Source of the DNA: Pseudomonas sp. BGr12
GTDB taxonomy: Bacteria; Pseudomonadota; Gammaproteobacteria; Pseudomonadales; Pseudomonadaceae
Direction of reading: 5' to 3'
Length of the DNA: 64,000 bases
NCBI RefSeq assembly: GCF_030272895.1
Contig: NZ_JALRNF010000008.1
Span: 1 to 64,000 of the forward strand
The notes under the pieces: model-generated
Told to the model about the DNA's origin: nothing
The model's database searches: none
Seen by the model: only the letters and a program-made list of their open reading frames with translations
Part shown: piece by piece, positions 18,719 to 28,804 of the stretch
Layout: the number at the start of each line of letters is the position of its first letter
How positions within the stretch are numbered: position 1 is the first letter of the stretch
Translations under genes and position numbers: made by a program

Positions 18719-18853
18719 CCAGGACTCCTTGCTGGGCTAGGGTGAGATGAACCGGCGCATCGTCAAAGCCATGACGCCAAATTCAAGTCGCATTATCGGG
18801 CAAATTCACCCCACTCGCCAGCACAGGCTTGCCCTATAATCCCCGGCACTTAG

Positions 18854-19717
<864 letters not shown>

Positions 19718-19733
19718 GGTCATTGTCAGTCAT

Positions 19734-19763
19734 AAAAAAACCGGCCAGAAGGCCGGTTTTTTT
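19734..19763. terminator. Intrinsic terminator between nadC and trxB
   Basis: A run of seven A, a CCGGCC/GGCCGG stem with an AGAA loop, and a run of seven T form a symmetric hairpin. It can end both nadC (plus) and trxB (minus) transcripts. Confidence 0.9.
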
Positions 19764-19771
19764 ATGACTGC

Positions 19772-19828
19772 ATCGCGGGACAAGCCCGCTCCCACCAGGC
19801 CACTGTAGGAGCGGGCTTGCCCCGCGAT
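19772..19828. repeat. REP pair (BIME-like)
   Basis: Two facing copies of the P. putida-type REP core (atcgcggga-caagcccgctccc and gtaggagcgggcttgccccgcgat) are separated by about 12 nt. The unit sits between the convergent nadC and trxB genes, the usual position for these repeats. Confidence 0.85.
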
Positions 19829-19836
19829 CGGGTCTA

Positions 19837-21533
<1,697 letters not shown>

Positions 21534-21798
21534 GAAAACTCCTTGAAGAATAGTATTCGAAGGGGTTGGAAAGTTGTGCGCACTGTAGCGAGGCCGCAGA
21601 GATTAAGGAAATATCCTTAGACAATCCACCTTATAGGCCCACTCTATTCATCGCCAAAAGCTTCAGCTGTTTGCCTATGAAGGCAAGCCGAGCGGACCGG
21701 CGAGCTTTGTTACAGTCCGTTTCCCTGCTTGCCCCGCGCTTTCACCGGCCGCTCAAACTCGGTAAGGTCAGCGCGTTTGCCTTAACCCGGAGCCCCCT

Positions 21799-22563
21799 AT
21801 GCAAGCCCCTGTCCTCTCTGGCCCACAGTACCTGCGCGAAGGACTGAAACTGGTCCTGAGCCCGAGCCTGCGCCTGTTCGTGTTGCTGCCCCTGGCGGTC
21901 AACCTGCTGCTGTTCGTCGGCCTGATCTACTTTGCCGGCCATCAGTTCAGCCTCTGGGTCGACGCCCTGATGCCCAGCCTGCCCGACTGGCTGAGCTTCC
22001 TGAGCTATGTCCTGTGGCCGCTGTTCGTGGCCCTGGTGATCCTGATGGTGTTCTTCACCTTCACCATGCTGGCCAACATCATTGCCGCGCCGTTCAATGG
22101 CTTTTTGGCGGAAAAAACCGAAGTGGTGGTGCGCGGCACCGATAACTTCCCGGCGTTCAGCTGGGGCGAGCTGATGGCCATGGTGCCACGTACCCTGGGC
22201 CGCGAAATGCGCAAGCTGGGTTACTTCCTGCCCCGGGCGATCGCCCTGTTCATCCTTTCGCTGATCCCGGTGATCAACATCATCGCCGCTCCGTTGTGGC
22301 TGCTGTTCGGTATCTGGATGATGGCCATCCAGTACATCGACTACCCGGCGGACAACAACAAGATGAGCTGGCAGGACATGCTCGCCTGGCTGCGCAGCAA
22401 GCGCTGGCAGAGCCTGGGGTTTGGCGGGATTACCTACCTGGCGCTGATGATACCGGGCGTGAACGTGCTGATGATGCCGGCGGCGGTGGCGGGGGCTACG
22501 TTGTTCTGGGTGCGGGAGAAGGGTGATACCCGCGTCACGAAGCCGGCTAATCAGGGCGCCTGA
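21799..22563 (+). CDS. cysZ: Sulfate transporter CysZ, 3' part probably supplied by the island
   Basis: This 254-residue membrane protein has the CysZ fold (helices at about 22-48, 62-98 and 150-185, plus the [28 protein letters not shown] region). CysZ imports sulfate for cysteine synthesis. A second copy of the last ~64 codons lies at 28805-29002 with many silent differences. The simplest reading is that an island recombined into the 3' part of cysZ and carries a replacement end. The C-terminal tail after WVRE is longer here ([14 protein letters not shown]) than in the displaced copy (R-stop), as expected if the tail is foreign. Confidence 0.92.
   Translation: MQAPVLSGPQYLREGLKLVLSPSLRLFVLLPLAVNLLLFVGLIYFAGHQFSLWVDALMPSLPDWLSFLSYVLWPLFVALVILMVFFTFTMLANIIAAPFNGFLAEKTEVVVRGTDNFPAFSWGELMAMVPRTLGREMRKLGYFLPRAIALFILSLIPVINIIAAPLWLLFGIWMMAIQYIDYPADNNKMSWQDMLAWLRSKRWQSLGFGGITYLALMIPGVNVLMMPAAVAGATLFWVREKGDTRVTKPANQGA
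22364..22395 (+). repeat. Left attachment core (attL) within cysZ
   Basis: These 32 bases are identical to 28842-28873. They lie in matching reading frame in the two copies of the cysZ 3' end and are the longest perfect identity between them, so strand exchange probably happened here. A second identical block of 18-20 nt lies on each side, separated by a few mismatches. Confidence 0.65.
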
Positions 22564-22566
22564 TAA

Positions 22567-22590
22567 CCACGTAAGCGATGCCCTTTCCCA
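22567..22590 (+). repeat. Left inverted-repeat arm of the island
   Basis: CCACGTAA-N6-CCCTTTCCCA occurs here and is the reverse complement of 28757-28781, which has the same two blocks separated by 7 nt. The position just inside the island end, next to the integrase gene, suits integrase arm-binding or recombination sites. Confidence 0.55.
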
Positions 22591-22617
22591 GCCAACTGAT
22601 ACACAAGGCTGGTACAC

Positions 22618-23679
22618 ATGGCACTCATAGCACAACCATTCAGGCACCCCGACTCGGGCATTTATTACCTACGTCGCAGGGTGCCGGATGATCTCAGGCA
22701 CATCATCGGCAAGACCGAGATTCGTCGCTCACTGAACACGCGACACCACCATCAAGCGAAAGCTGCGTTTGCCCTTGCGTATGCAGAGTCGGAGAGGTTG
22801 TTTAATGATGCCCGTCAGGGGCACTACGTTGAGCGTTATACGCCGCAGACGGTAGACATGTCTCAACCTACGCCTTTAATGCCTGCCCCTACAGAACGCT
22901 CCATTAGGCTGTCAGAAGCCCTCACGCGGTACGTCAAATCCATATCCATGTCTGGTAGGTCCGAATACGTCTCACGGCGTCATGCAGTGGACTACAGCCG
23001 TGCCATCAACCGGTTCATCTCGGACATGGGGGACAAGCCTATTGCCTCGATTCAGCCCTCAGATATCCACACTTTCGCAGCGAACCTGCTCCAGCCTGGT
23101 GATGACAACGTTAAACCGCTGGCAACCTCATCCACTCGCTTGCTACTGGCACGACTGTCATCGGTGATGGCGTTCACCGTCGACTCCGGATTGATCGACA
23201 CCAACCCCGTGGCTGCCTCACGCATTCACAAACGCCTCGGGTCGGGCAAACCGAAACGACGCTTGGACGATAACCGGGGCTATACCTGGGGAGAGCTTGT
23301 TACCTTGTTCAGCCACCCTGAGTTTCAGCGACTGCGATATACCGAGGGACGCCCAGGAAATGCGGTGTTCTGGATACCGTTGATAGCGGCATACACCGGA
23401 GGGCGACGTGAAGAGATCGCACAGCTTTATGTAGATGACATTCACCAGCACGAAGGAGGCTCATGGTTCATTCGGGTCATTGACGACCGCCCTGACAAAT
23501 CGGTCAAAACTGACAGCAGCCGTCGAGAGATTCCCGTGCATCCTGGAGAAGGAGCATCACTGCCACCTTATCCTCATTCAGGGCGCTATACGCCGCCAAG
23601 GCCTCAAACGCATACCTTGGAACACGGACCAATTGGTCATCGGTTACATTTCGATCAGTCATCAGTCGTCCTCTGCTAA
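22618..23679 (+). pseudogene. Tyrosine recombinase (island integrase), C-terminally truncated
   Basis: The frame encodes 353 residues, but only the first about 309 look like integrase. It opens with the IYYLRRRVPDDLR N-terminal domain common in Pseudomonas island integrases, then a SAM-like core-binding domain (about 100-200), then the start of the catalytic domain with box I (AYTGGRREEIAQL, first catalytic Arg) and KTDSSRREIPVHP. The downstream H-x-x-R and nucleophilic Tyr are absent. From about 23545 the sequence is the reverse strand of another small gene, so the missing part was lost by a deletion or rearrangement, not by a point mutation. It is expected to be inactive. Confidence 0.82.
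23504..23662 (-). CDS. Small ORF antisense to the integrase breakpoint, probably a gene fragment
   Basis: This 52-codon frame starts ATG at 23662, 8 nt after an AGAGGA ribosome site, and reads MTDRNVTDDQLVRVPRYAF then a helical segment to about residue 44. Its first 40 residues look like a real soluble protein, while the last nine are the reverse strand of the integrase. It is therefore probably the 5' part of a gene whose 3' part was lost in the same event that cut the integrase. I do not recognise the family. Confidence 0.45.
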   Translation of the reverse strand: MTDRNVTDDQLVRVPRYAFEALAAYSALNEDKVAVMLLLQDARESLDGCCQF

Positions 23680-23908
23680 GCAGTTAAAAGTTAGTTGGTT
23701 CGCGGACTTGCTGTACTTGCTGAACTCGCCTACTAACTGGACTCGCTGACTCGCTGACTTACCCGACGACTGCCTTTGACTGGCCATTGACGCCGTACAC
23801 CATTGACTGACTTACAAGGCCCGTGCGGGTCACCGCCATGGGTGACTAGGCCTCGAATGTCACGATTAGTGTGTTCACGATTAAAGCACACTCCCCGAGC
23901 ATTGGGGA
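23680..23908. other. Non-coding stretch with a short degenerate repeat
   Basis: No gene is seen between the integrase remnant and the XRE gene. Bases about 23704-23762 are made of irregular CTTGCTG/ACTCGCTG units, including two adjacent ACTCGCTG copies near 23739-23754. This looks like replication slippage debris. A promoter for the XRE gene is presumably in the last 60 bp. Confidence 0.4.
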
Positions 23909-24139
23909 ATGCCCGCACCTCCACCGTCTCCAGCACTCCAGCAACAATTTGGCACCCGCGTCAGGGAGCTACGCCTAGTCATGGGCATGAGCCAGGAAGC
24001 TTTTGCTGATCGGTGTGGCTTCGCAAGGACGTACATGTCCCGCATCGAGACGGGTGGCGCCAACCCTTCCATCAACGCTATCAAGGTGTTGGCTGACGCG
24101 TTGGGCGTAAGTATTTCCGACCTGTTCGAAGGCCTGTAA
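23909..24139 (+). CDS. XRE-family HTH regulator
   Basis: This 76-residue protein is a single HTH_3 domain (about 13-72: RVRELRLVMGMSQEAFADRCGFARTYMSRIE and NPSINAIKVLADALGVSISDLFEGL). The length and lack of extra domains match small phage-like repressors and restriction-modification controller (C) proteins. It is 1.5 kb from the RM genes, with a terminator and recombinase between, so control of the recombinase or of island genes is as likely as control of restriction. Confidence 0.85.
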   Translation: MPAPPPSPALQQQFGTRVRELRLVMGMSQEAFADRCGFARTYMSRIETGGANPSINAIKVLADALGVSISDLFEGL

Positions 24140-24407
24140 CGCCCGCAGAAAACTATAAGAAAACTGCCATTTAGCTACCTTCCACCACTGCGTCCACCCT
24201 TACCCCAGGCATCGATCCTGATCGCACGCCCCGAATTCCTTGGCATTGCGGGGGATTGGGTCAAGCAAGTCGCCACCTTGATGCAATATCCGACTAATTT
24301 AGTATAATTTCGGTTACGGCCCCCGCTGCTTGTTGCACATCGGTTTGCATTGCATCTCCCGCCAGGGATTTACCAGTACCGGCCGTTCCACCGTCTTCCC
24401 GTGTCAC

Positions 24408-24434
24408 TGCCCCGCCATCGAGCGGGGCATTTTT
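24408..24434 (+). terminator. Intrinsic terminator after the XRE gene
   Basis: TGCCCCGC/GCGGGGCA is a perfect 8-bp stem with a 6-nt loop, followed by five T. It lies within the 440-nt gap between the XRE gene and the serine recombinase. The gap has no gene; its last 130 nt carry the GAATAC-type motifs described separately. Confidence 0.8.
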
Positions 24435-24456
24435 ACGCCTGCAGGAAAGCCCACCC

Positions 24457-24586
24457 GTATTCATTAAGGTTTACCCGTGGGAATACAGCAGTCTGAATAC
24501 GCCACCCCGGCATTTTCCGTATTCATTTGCCTTGATTTAGAACCTGAATACAGTCACACTCACAACATCTAGAGTCAAATGAATAC
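24457..24586. repeat. Cluster of TGAATAC/GTATTCA motifs, candidate recombination or operator site
   Basis: Six copies of a GAATAC-type motif occur in 130 bp before the serine recombinase: reverse at 24457 and 24519, forward at 24481, 24494, 24545 and 24580 (the one at 24481 lacks the leading T). Two reverse-forward pairs span 30 bp (24457-24486) and 33 bp (24519-24551). Spacings near 28-34 bp between inverted half-sites are typical of resolvase res subsites. The last copy overlaps the first possible start codon of the recombinase, suggesting autoregulation. Confidence 0.6.
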
Positions 24587-25145
24587 ACAAGGCAGGGAGA
24601 TGGCAAAGGTCGGGTACATTCGCGTTAGCTCAGTTGATCAGAACACGGAACGGCAGCTTGCCGGCATCACCTTGGACAAGGTTTTCACAGAGAAGGTAAG
24701 CGGTGCCACGACCGACCGCCCCCAACTCCAGGCGATGCTTGAGTACGTGCGGGAGGGGGATACAATCGCTGTCCACTCCATCGACCGCCTAGCCCGCTCC
24801 CTGGCCGACCTGCTCAAGCTGGTGGAAGACCTAACTAAGCGTGGTATCCATATCCGCTTCCACAAGGAACAACTGGAGTTCACCGGCGAGGACAATCCGA
24901 CCCAGCAACTTATGCTGTCGATGATGGGAGCGGTGGCCCAGTTCGAGCGTGCGATGATTAAGGAACGCCAACGGGAAGGAATCGCCAAGGCCAAGGAAAA
25001 AGGGGTATACAAGGGCCGTACGAAGACCGTGGATGACGAAGCAATACATGCCGCTGTCAGTGGTGGGCTATCGTTCCGCAAGGCCGCAGAAAGCCTTGGC
25101 TTAAGCCTGAGTACCGTACAGCGTGCGATGAAAGCCAGCGCCTAA
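24579..25145 (+). CDS. Small serine recombinase (resolvase/invertase family)
   Basis: This 188-residue protein has the resolvase N-domain: GYIRVSSVDQNTERQL with the nucleophile Ser near residue 18, then HSIDRLARSL (catalytic Arg) and FERAMIKERQREGIAKAK linker helix. A C-terminal HTH follows (GLSFRKAAESLGLSLSTVQRAM). All usual catalytic residues are seen. It may start at ATG 24579 or at ATG 24600 (MAKVGYI), the family norm; neither has an ideal ribosome site. It could resolve cointegrates or invert DNA at the motif cluster just upstream. Confidence 0.9.
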   Translation: MNTQGREMAKVGYIRVSSVDQNTERQLAGITLDKVFTEKVSGATTDRPQLQAMLEYVREGDTIAVHSIDRLARSLADLLKLVEDLTKRGIHIRFHKEQLEFTGEDNPTQQLMLSMMGAVAQFERAMIKERQREGIAKAKEKGVYKGRTKTVDDEAIHAAVSGGLSFRKAAESLGLSLSTVQRAMKASA

Positions 25146-25189
25146 CAGGCGCCATACGATGAGTTGCTTACCCACCTTGAGGACGGAAC

Positions 25190-25582
25190 ATGGACGGCCA
25201 GAACGCAGCAATAGCGGACGCGTTGGAGTTGCTGTACATGAACCAGCAGGCTATAAGGGCAAGGGTTGAAGAAATCGCCCTATGGTTACGAGCCAGGGGC
25301 TCAGCGCTACAGACACTGGATACGAACGCTGATGCCATTGCATCAGCGAAAGAGCGGCTTCGGACATTGCCCCGCCACGATGGTTTTCTTCGCCTCAGAT
25401 ACTTTGGAGAAATCGCCGGTAACAACGAGTTGGCACGGGAACGGCTCTTAGGCTCGACCGCCAATTTGCCAGCGCTGGCCGACCCTCCGATACCCCTCCT
25501 CGATAGTTCGCACCTGGAACATATGCGGTGTTTCCACTTAGGCAAGCGGCCGCTGAAAATACATTGGCACCACAGTCCCTAA
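25190..25582 (+). CDS. Hypothetical island protein
   Basis: This encodes 130 residues from ATG 25190, eight bases after a GAGGA site. The N-terminal about 75 residues are helical (DALELLYMNQQAIRARVEE, then SALQTLDTNADAIASAKERL) and resemble small accessory proteins of Pseudomonas islands. The C-terminal 50 residues are Pro/His-rich and less convincing, so a late frame change is possible. It follows the serine recombinase by 44 nt on the same strand. No function can be assigned. Confidence 0.6.
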   Translation: MDGQNAAIADALELLYMNQQAIRARVEEIALWLRARGSALQTLDTNADAIASAKERLRTLPRHDGFLRLRYFGEIAGNNELARERLLGSTANLPALADPPIPLLDSSHLEHMRCFHLGKRPLKIHWHHSP

Positions 25583-25619
25583 AACATCCATATAATCGGC
25601 CTTAAGCGGCATAGCCTGC

Positions 25620-25648
25620 AGGGCCTTTTAAATTTTAAAAAAGGCCCT
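25620..25648. terminator. Bidirectional intrinsic terminator
   Basis: An AGGGCCTTTT/AAAAGGCCCT stem with A/T-rich flanks sits between the convergent unknown gene (stop at 25582) and the methyltransferase (stop at 25672). A-runs and T-runs on both sides allow termination in both directions. Confidence 0.8.
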
Positions 25649-25671
25649 AGAAATTGCTGTGTAAATCTGAG

Positions 25672-26820
25672 TTAAAAAATTTTAGCGATTGAACCGGCAA
25701 TCGCCTTACCTAACAAAGGTGGAACTGCGTTCCCAATCTGCTTTGTAATCTGTGAGCGATTACCACAGAATACATAGGCGTCATCGAAAGACTGAAGCCT
25801 AGCACCTTCCCGTGGTGTTAACGCTCTATTTTGAACCGGGTGAATGCATCGGTTCGAGGCAGGATGTACAAAATTCACTGTAATAGTTACCGCAGGCTCA
25901 TCAGCATCAAGCCGCGAATAACAGGAACTAAATCCGCTCGTCACCATTCCTTTGGGGATGCAATTTATGTTTTTCCCTGAATATTTAATAATTTCAAGCA
26001 TTTTTTTTGAGTGAGCCGTAGCCAAATGCAAGCTTAACTCATCCTTCACATCACGACGCATGAGCTTTTGATATTCATTACGAGGAGATTCGATATAACG
26101 CTTTGCCTCTTCGCCAGACTGAACCGGTGGAAGATCAGATATTGCATCCATGACAGAGACAGCGGGCTTCAGTACTTCCTCTTTCATACTAAACAAATCA
26201 TATGTAGGAGCATGAACTCGGCGCTTATCCTTGACACTAATCGTTGCCCCAGAAAAATTGTGGGTCGTATCAGGAAACTCTATTTTCCCTCCACGCTCCA
26301 CACCAATCATGATTAGACGCTCTCTTTTCTGAGGAACACCATAGTTAGCAGCATTTAAGATACGCCACTGAGTGTCATACCCCAGAGTTTTGAAGCACTC
26401 TTCCATCAGAGCAACAGTCGAACCATCCTTATGTGTTGCCAACCCAACTACGTTCTCAAGAACAAAAACAGGAGGACGGAAGTAGTTTACAAACGAAGCA
26501 TACTCTTCAAATAGGCTATTGCGTGGATCATCATCGTTGGTTGAACGAAATGGCCTGATAGACGAAAAGCCTTGGCATGGCGGCCCCCCCACGATCACAT
26601 CAACCATTCCACGCTTCAGCTTCAATCTTTCGCTAAGTTCGGAGCGCCTTATCTTCCTAATGTCTGAGCAAACACTTAGTGAATTAGGTCTGTTGGCGTT
26701 AAATGTCTGGGTAGCGATTGGAAGCACATCAATTCCAAAAACGGTCTCAAATCCTAATTCAGCGAGTTCAAATCCGTGAGAAAAACCACCTGTACCACAG
26801 AATAGGTCTAAAACTTTCAT
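25672..26820 (-). CDS. DNA (cytosine-5-)-methyltransferase of a type II RM system
   Basis: This 382-residue enzyme has the ordered C5-MTase motifs: I DLFCGTGGFSHGF (4-16), IV GGPPCQGFSS with catalytic Cys82, VI ENVVGL, VIII QKRERL, and IX/X ending in GNAVPPLLG. A target-recognition region lies at about 220-300. It methylates cytosine at an unknown site, protecting it from the nuclease encoded divergently. The start at 26820 (MKVLDLF) has a GGAG site; upstream codons are not conserved in type. GC content is clearly below that of the backbone. Confidence 0.93.
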   Translation of the reverse strand: MKVLDLFCGTGGFSHGFELAELGFETVFGIDVLPIATQTFNANRPNSLSVCSDIRKIRRSELSERLKLKRGMVDVIVGGPPCQGFSSIRPFRSTNDDDPRNSLFEEYASFVNYFRPPVFVLENVVGLATHKDGSTVALMEECFKTLGYDTQWRILNAANYGVPQKRERLIMIGVERGGKIEFPDTTHNFSGATISVKDKRRVHAPTYDLFSMKEEVLKPAVSVMDAISDLPPVQSGEEAKRYIESPRNEYQKLMRRDVKDELSLHLATAHSKKMLEIIKYSGKNINCIPKGMVTSGFSSCYSRLDADEPAVTITVNFVHPASNRCIHPVQNRALTPREGARLQSFDDAYVFCGNRSQITKQIGNAVPPLLGKAIAGSIAKIF

Positions 26821-26863
26821 TAGCAATCTCCATTTGGGCAGCACCATACCACACAAGCCCGGT

Positions 26864-26879
26864 GGAGACAATAGTCTCC
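26864..26879. promoter_or_regulatory. C-box-like palindrome between methyltransferase and nuclease genes
   Basis: GGAGAC-AATA-GTCTCC is a perfect 6-bp inverted repeat, 44 bp from the methyltransferase start and 69 bp from the nuclease start. GACT/AGTC-type half-sites at this position are typical of controller-protein operators that time methylation before restriction. The HTH fused to the nuclease is the natural binder. Confidence 0.6.
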
Positions 26880-26947
26880 TACACTCAAAGCATGATTTGG
26901 ATCAAAATGCCACCACATAAACAGTATGATGGTGGTGGTGGTGCGGC

Positions 26948-27853
26948 ATGGATGAACCAAAGCGTAGTACAGTTGATGTTCTGTTCCGTCTAGTCAAGCA
27001 GTTACGTGAAGCTAAAGGGTTAAGCTTAGAGGCCCTGGCAGATAGGGCTGGCATACACAGAACTACTCTTGGCCTGCTCGAGCGTGGCGAACGACAACCT
27101 ACCCTTAGTATTGCTGCAAACATATCGGAAGCTTTGGACTTCCAACTTTCTGAGCTTTTGCTCAAAGCCGAACTCATCGAAGGCGGCAAATTAAACGAGC
27201 ACGATGCTTTTTTAGCAATGGCAGTAAGAGCCGAAAAAACTCAGTGCCTGAGAAATCTCGACGCCTTAGAATTTTATACTGGCCTGACTGGCTCTATGTT
27301 ACTGCAAGCGATACATAACACGTACAACACACTCGACACAATTGATGCAGAGTTAGTTGCAAGTGGACTAGTTCCTATTGGCGGACTTGTAGAACTGGCA
27401 AATCTTTCCTCGATGGTAGGGAATATAGTGGGTGGTTCAATTGCCGAGGCCTCCGAGGGAATGTACATTCGAAATCGCCCTCATCACTACCCGGACCTTC
27501 TACCGCAACGTCACAATGCAAAAAATCTCGAGCTCAAGATGGCTCTTGAGACCAATCGCCCTAAGGGGCATCTACCAAAGCCCGGTACTTATATAACTTT
27601 CAGATATGTCCTAGGCGATCAACACGGCGCCTACAATCGTGGCAAGTCCTCTCGCGGAAACACAGTTTGGATATGGGAAGTTAAGGTCGGAGAGGTTGGC
27701 ATTGATGACTTCGACCTCAGCAATACTCCAGGAGACTCGGGAAAAACGGCCGTAATTAAAACGTCTGTCTTTAATGCAATGCCACTCGTTTATTTTGATC
27801 CGGCCTACTGCCCGCATCCAATGAGAGCTGGAACATATCCCGCGTTTAACTAA
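26948..27853 (+). CDS. HTH-fused PD-(D/E)XK restriction endonuclease (controller-nuclease fusion)
   Basis: This 301-residue protein joins an XRE-type HTH (about 13-72: LVKQLREAKGLSLEALADRAGIHRTTLGLLERGERQP) to a C-terminal domain with PD183-x11-E195-L-K197 (YPDLLPQ...LELKMAL), the PD-(D/E)XK nuclease signature. The rest of that domain (ITFRYVLGDQ, TVWIWEVKVGEV, VYFDPAYCPHP) has nuclease-like alternating strands. Divergent pairing with a C5-methyltransferase makes it the restriction enzyme, and the HTH makes it its own likely controller. The ATG at 26948 directly follows a TGA(TGG)4 run that blocks any longer start. The target sequence is unknown. Confidence 0.82.
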   Translation: MDEPKRSTVDVLFRLVKQLREAKGLSLEALADRAGIHRTTLGLLERGERQPTLSIAANISEALDFQLSELLLKAELIEGGKLNEHDAFLAMAVRAEKTQCLRNLDALEFYTGLTGSMLLQAIHNTYNTLDTIDAELVASGLVPIGGLVELANLSSMVGNIVGGSIAEASEGMYIRNRPHHYPDLLPQRHNAKNLELKMALETNRPKGHLPKPGTYITFRYVLGDQHGAYNRGKSSRGNTVWIWEVKVGEVGIDDFDLSNTPGDSGKTAVIKTSVFNAMPLVYFDPAYCPHPMRAGTYPAFN

Positions 27854-27914
27854 GCGAAAGAAGCTGCGACATTCACCTGACCGCCAAAGCCACGGGCAAA
27901 AAAATCTCGCGCCT

Positions 27915-28490
27915 TTGGCGACCTTGGTCCATTACCAGGCACTTTATAAACTCACAAAAAATAATTTCTACAAATCTAGTAGGCTACGAACATTGAACAA
28001 GAAGCTCTGGAAGTTCACAAAGATCTTTTACTTTCTTGGCTACTGGCTCATCTGCCTTACCGAAGGTGTGAAGGTTTATACCGGCTACGCCCAAGACGAA
28101 CAGATTCCAGTTTGGTCGGTTTATCTGTTTCTGTCGGTAACCGTGCTTATTCCTGGCTTATTTAACTCTGCCACCAAAAATAAAGGTGCTATCGCAAAAT
28201 TACTTATAGGTTCTGGCAGGCTCTTGGTATCCGCAGCGCTGCTGATTGGCTGCCTTCTCAGCCAGAAGGGCTTGGAGCGTGAAAAAGGCATAAGCGTCGC
28301 GCAACCTCAAACTACGTCACAAGCTCTGCAAAGCACCCACTCAGTGGTCGATACGACACCGCCGAGCGTTATGGAATGCGTGATGAACGGGAAGAAATAT
28401 CACTCAAACCTCCCATTTGACATTATAAAAAATGAAATCAAAAGCAGGTGTTTTAAAAGCGTGTTTGCCTACGGCTCAGATAAATCCTAG
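27915..28490 (+). CDS. Unknown membrane protein beside the RM module
   Basis: The frame encodes up to 191 residues. Three hydrophobic helices (about 36-53, 67-84 and 95-114) are followed by a soluble Ser/Thr/Gln-rich linker and a small C-terminal domain with two Cys (MECVMNGKKYHS and KSRCFKSV). There is no ATG near the front; TTG at 27993 with an AGTAGG site is a better start than TTG 27915. Base composition is AT-rich like the RM genes. It follows the nuclease by 60-140 nt on the same strand and may be cargo of the same module. I do not recognise the family. Confidence 0.6.
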   Translation: MATLVHYQALYKLTKNNFYKSSRLRTLNKKLWKFTKIFYFLGYWLICLTEGVKVYTGYAQDEQIPVWSVYLFLSVTVLIPGLFNSATKNKGAIAKLLIGSGRLLVSAALLIGCLLSQKGLEREKGISVAQPQTTSQALQSTHSVVDTTPPSVMECVMNGKKYHSNLPFDIIKNEIKSRCFKSVFAYGSDKS

Positions 28491-28756
28491 CTCGCCCGCT
28501 TGCCATCCATAACCGTTGTTAGTCCGTCAACTGCCCTCAAGTCATATGATACCAACGTTAAAGCGCTTTTTTGAGTAGCTCTGCAATTGTGCCACCCTGC
28601 CTCCCAGAACCATAACGTGATCGTGATGCATGCCCTATTACCGCCTGAGTATGACTCATAGACCACCTGCAGCGGGCGGTGTCCTATCTCCTTGACGCAA
28701 ACCCTAGGGTCTTTTCAGAACATCCGCTCAGCTGGTACATTTCTCGTCCAATCCCT
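28491..28756. other. Island end without a recognisable gene
   Basis: No convincing frame is seen between the unknown membrane gene and the right inverted-repeat arm. A GCTGGTACA element at 28731 matches one at 22608 just before the integrase start, which may be a further shared end motif. Confidence 0.4.
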
Positions 28757-28781
28757 TGGGAAAGGGCCTTGATTTACGTGG
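28757..28781 (-). repeat. Right inverted-repeat arm of the island
   Basis: TGGGAAAGGG-N7-TTACGTGG is the inverted counterpart of 22567-22590 (both blocks exact, spacer 7 versus 6). It lies about 60 bp outside the right attachment core. Confidence 0.55.
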
Positions 28782-28804
28782 CTTGCAGGCGATGTACCTA
28801 GCTT

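Noticed and set aside
23435..23749. Continuation of the integrase in another frame after the breakpoint
   Set aside because: The alternative frames contain no H-x-x-R or Tyr motif, so a simple frameshift does not restore the integrase.
24300..24440. Possible tRNA remnant as the island attachment site
   Set aside because: No cloverleaf or tRNA 3' end is seen; the duplicated cysZ end explains the insertion.
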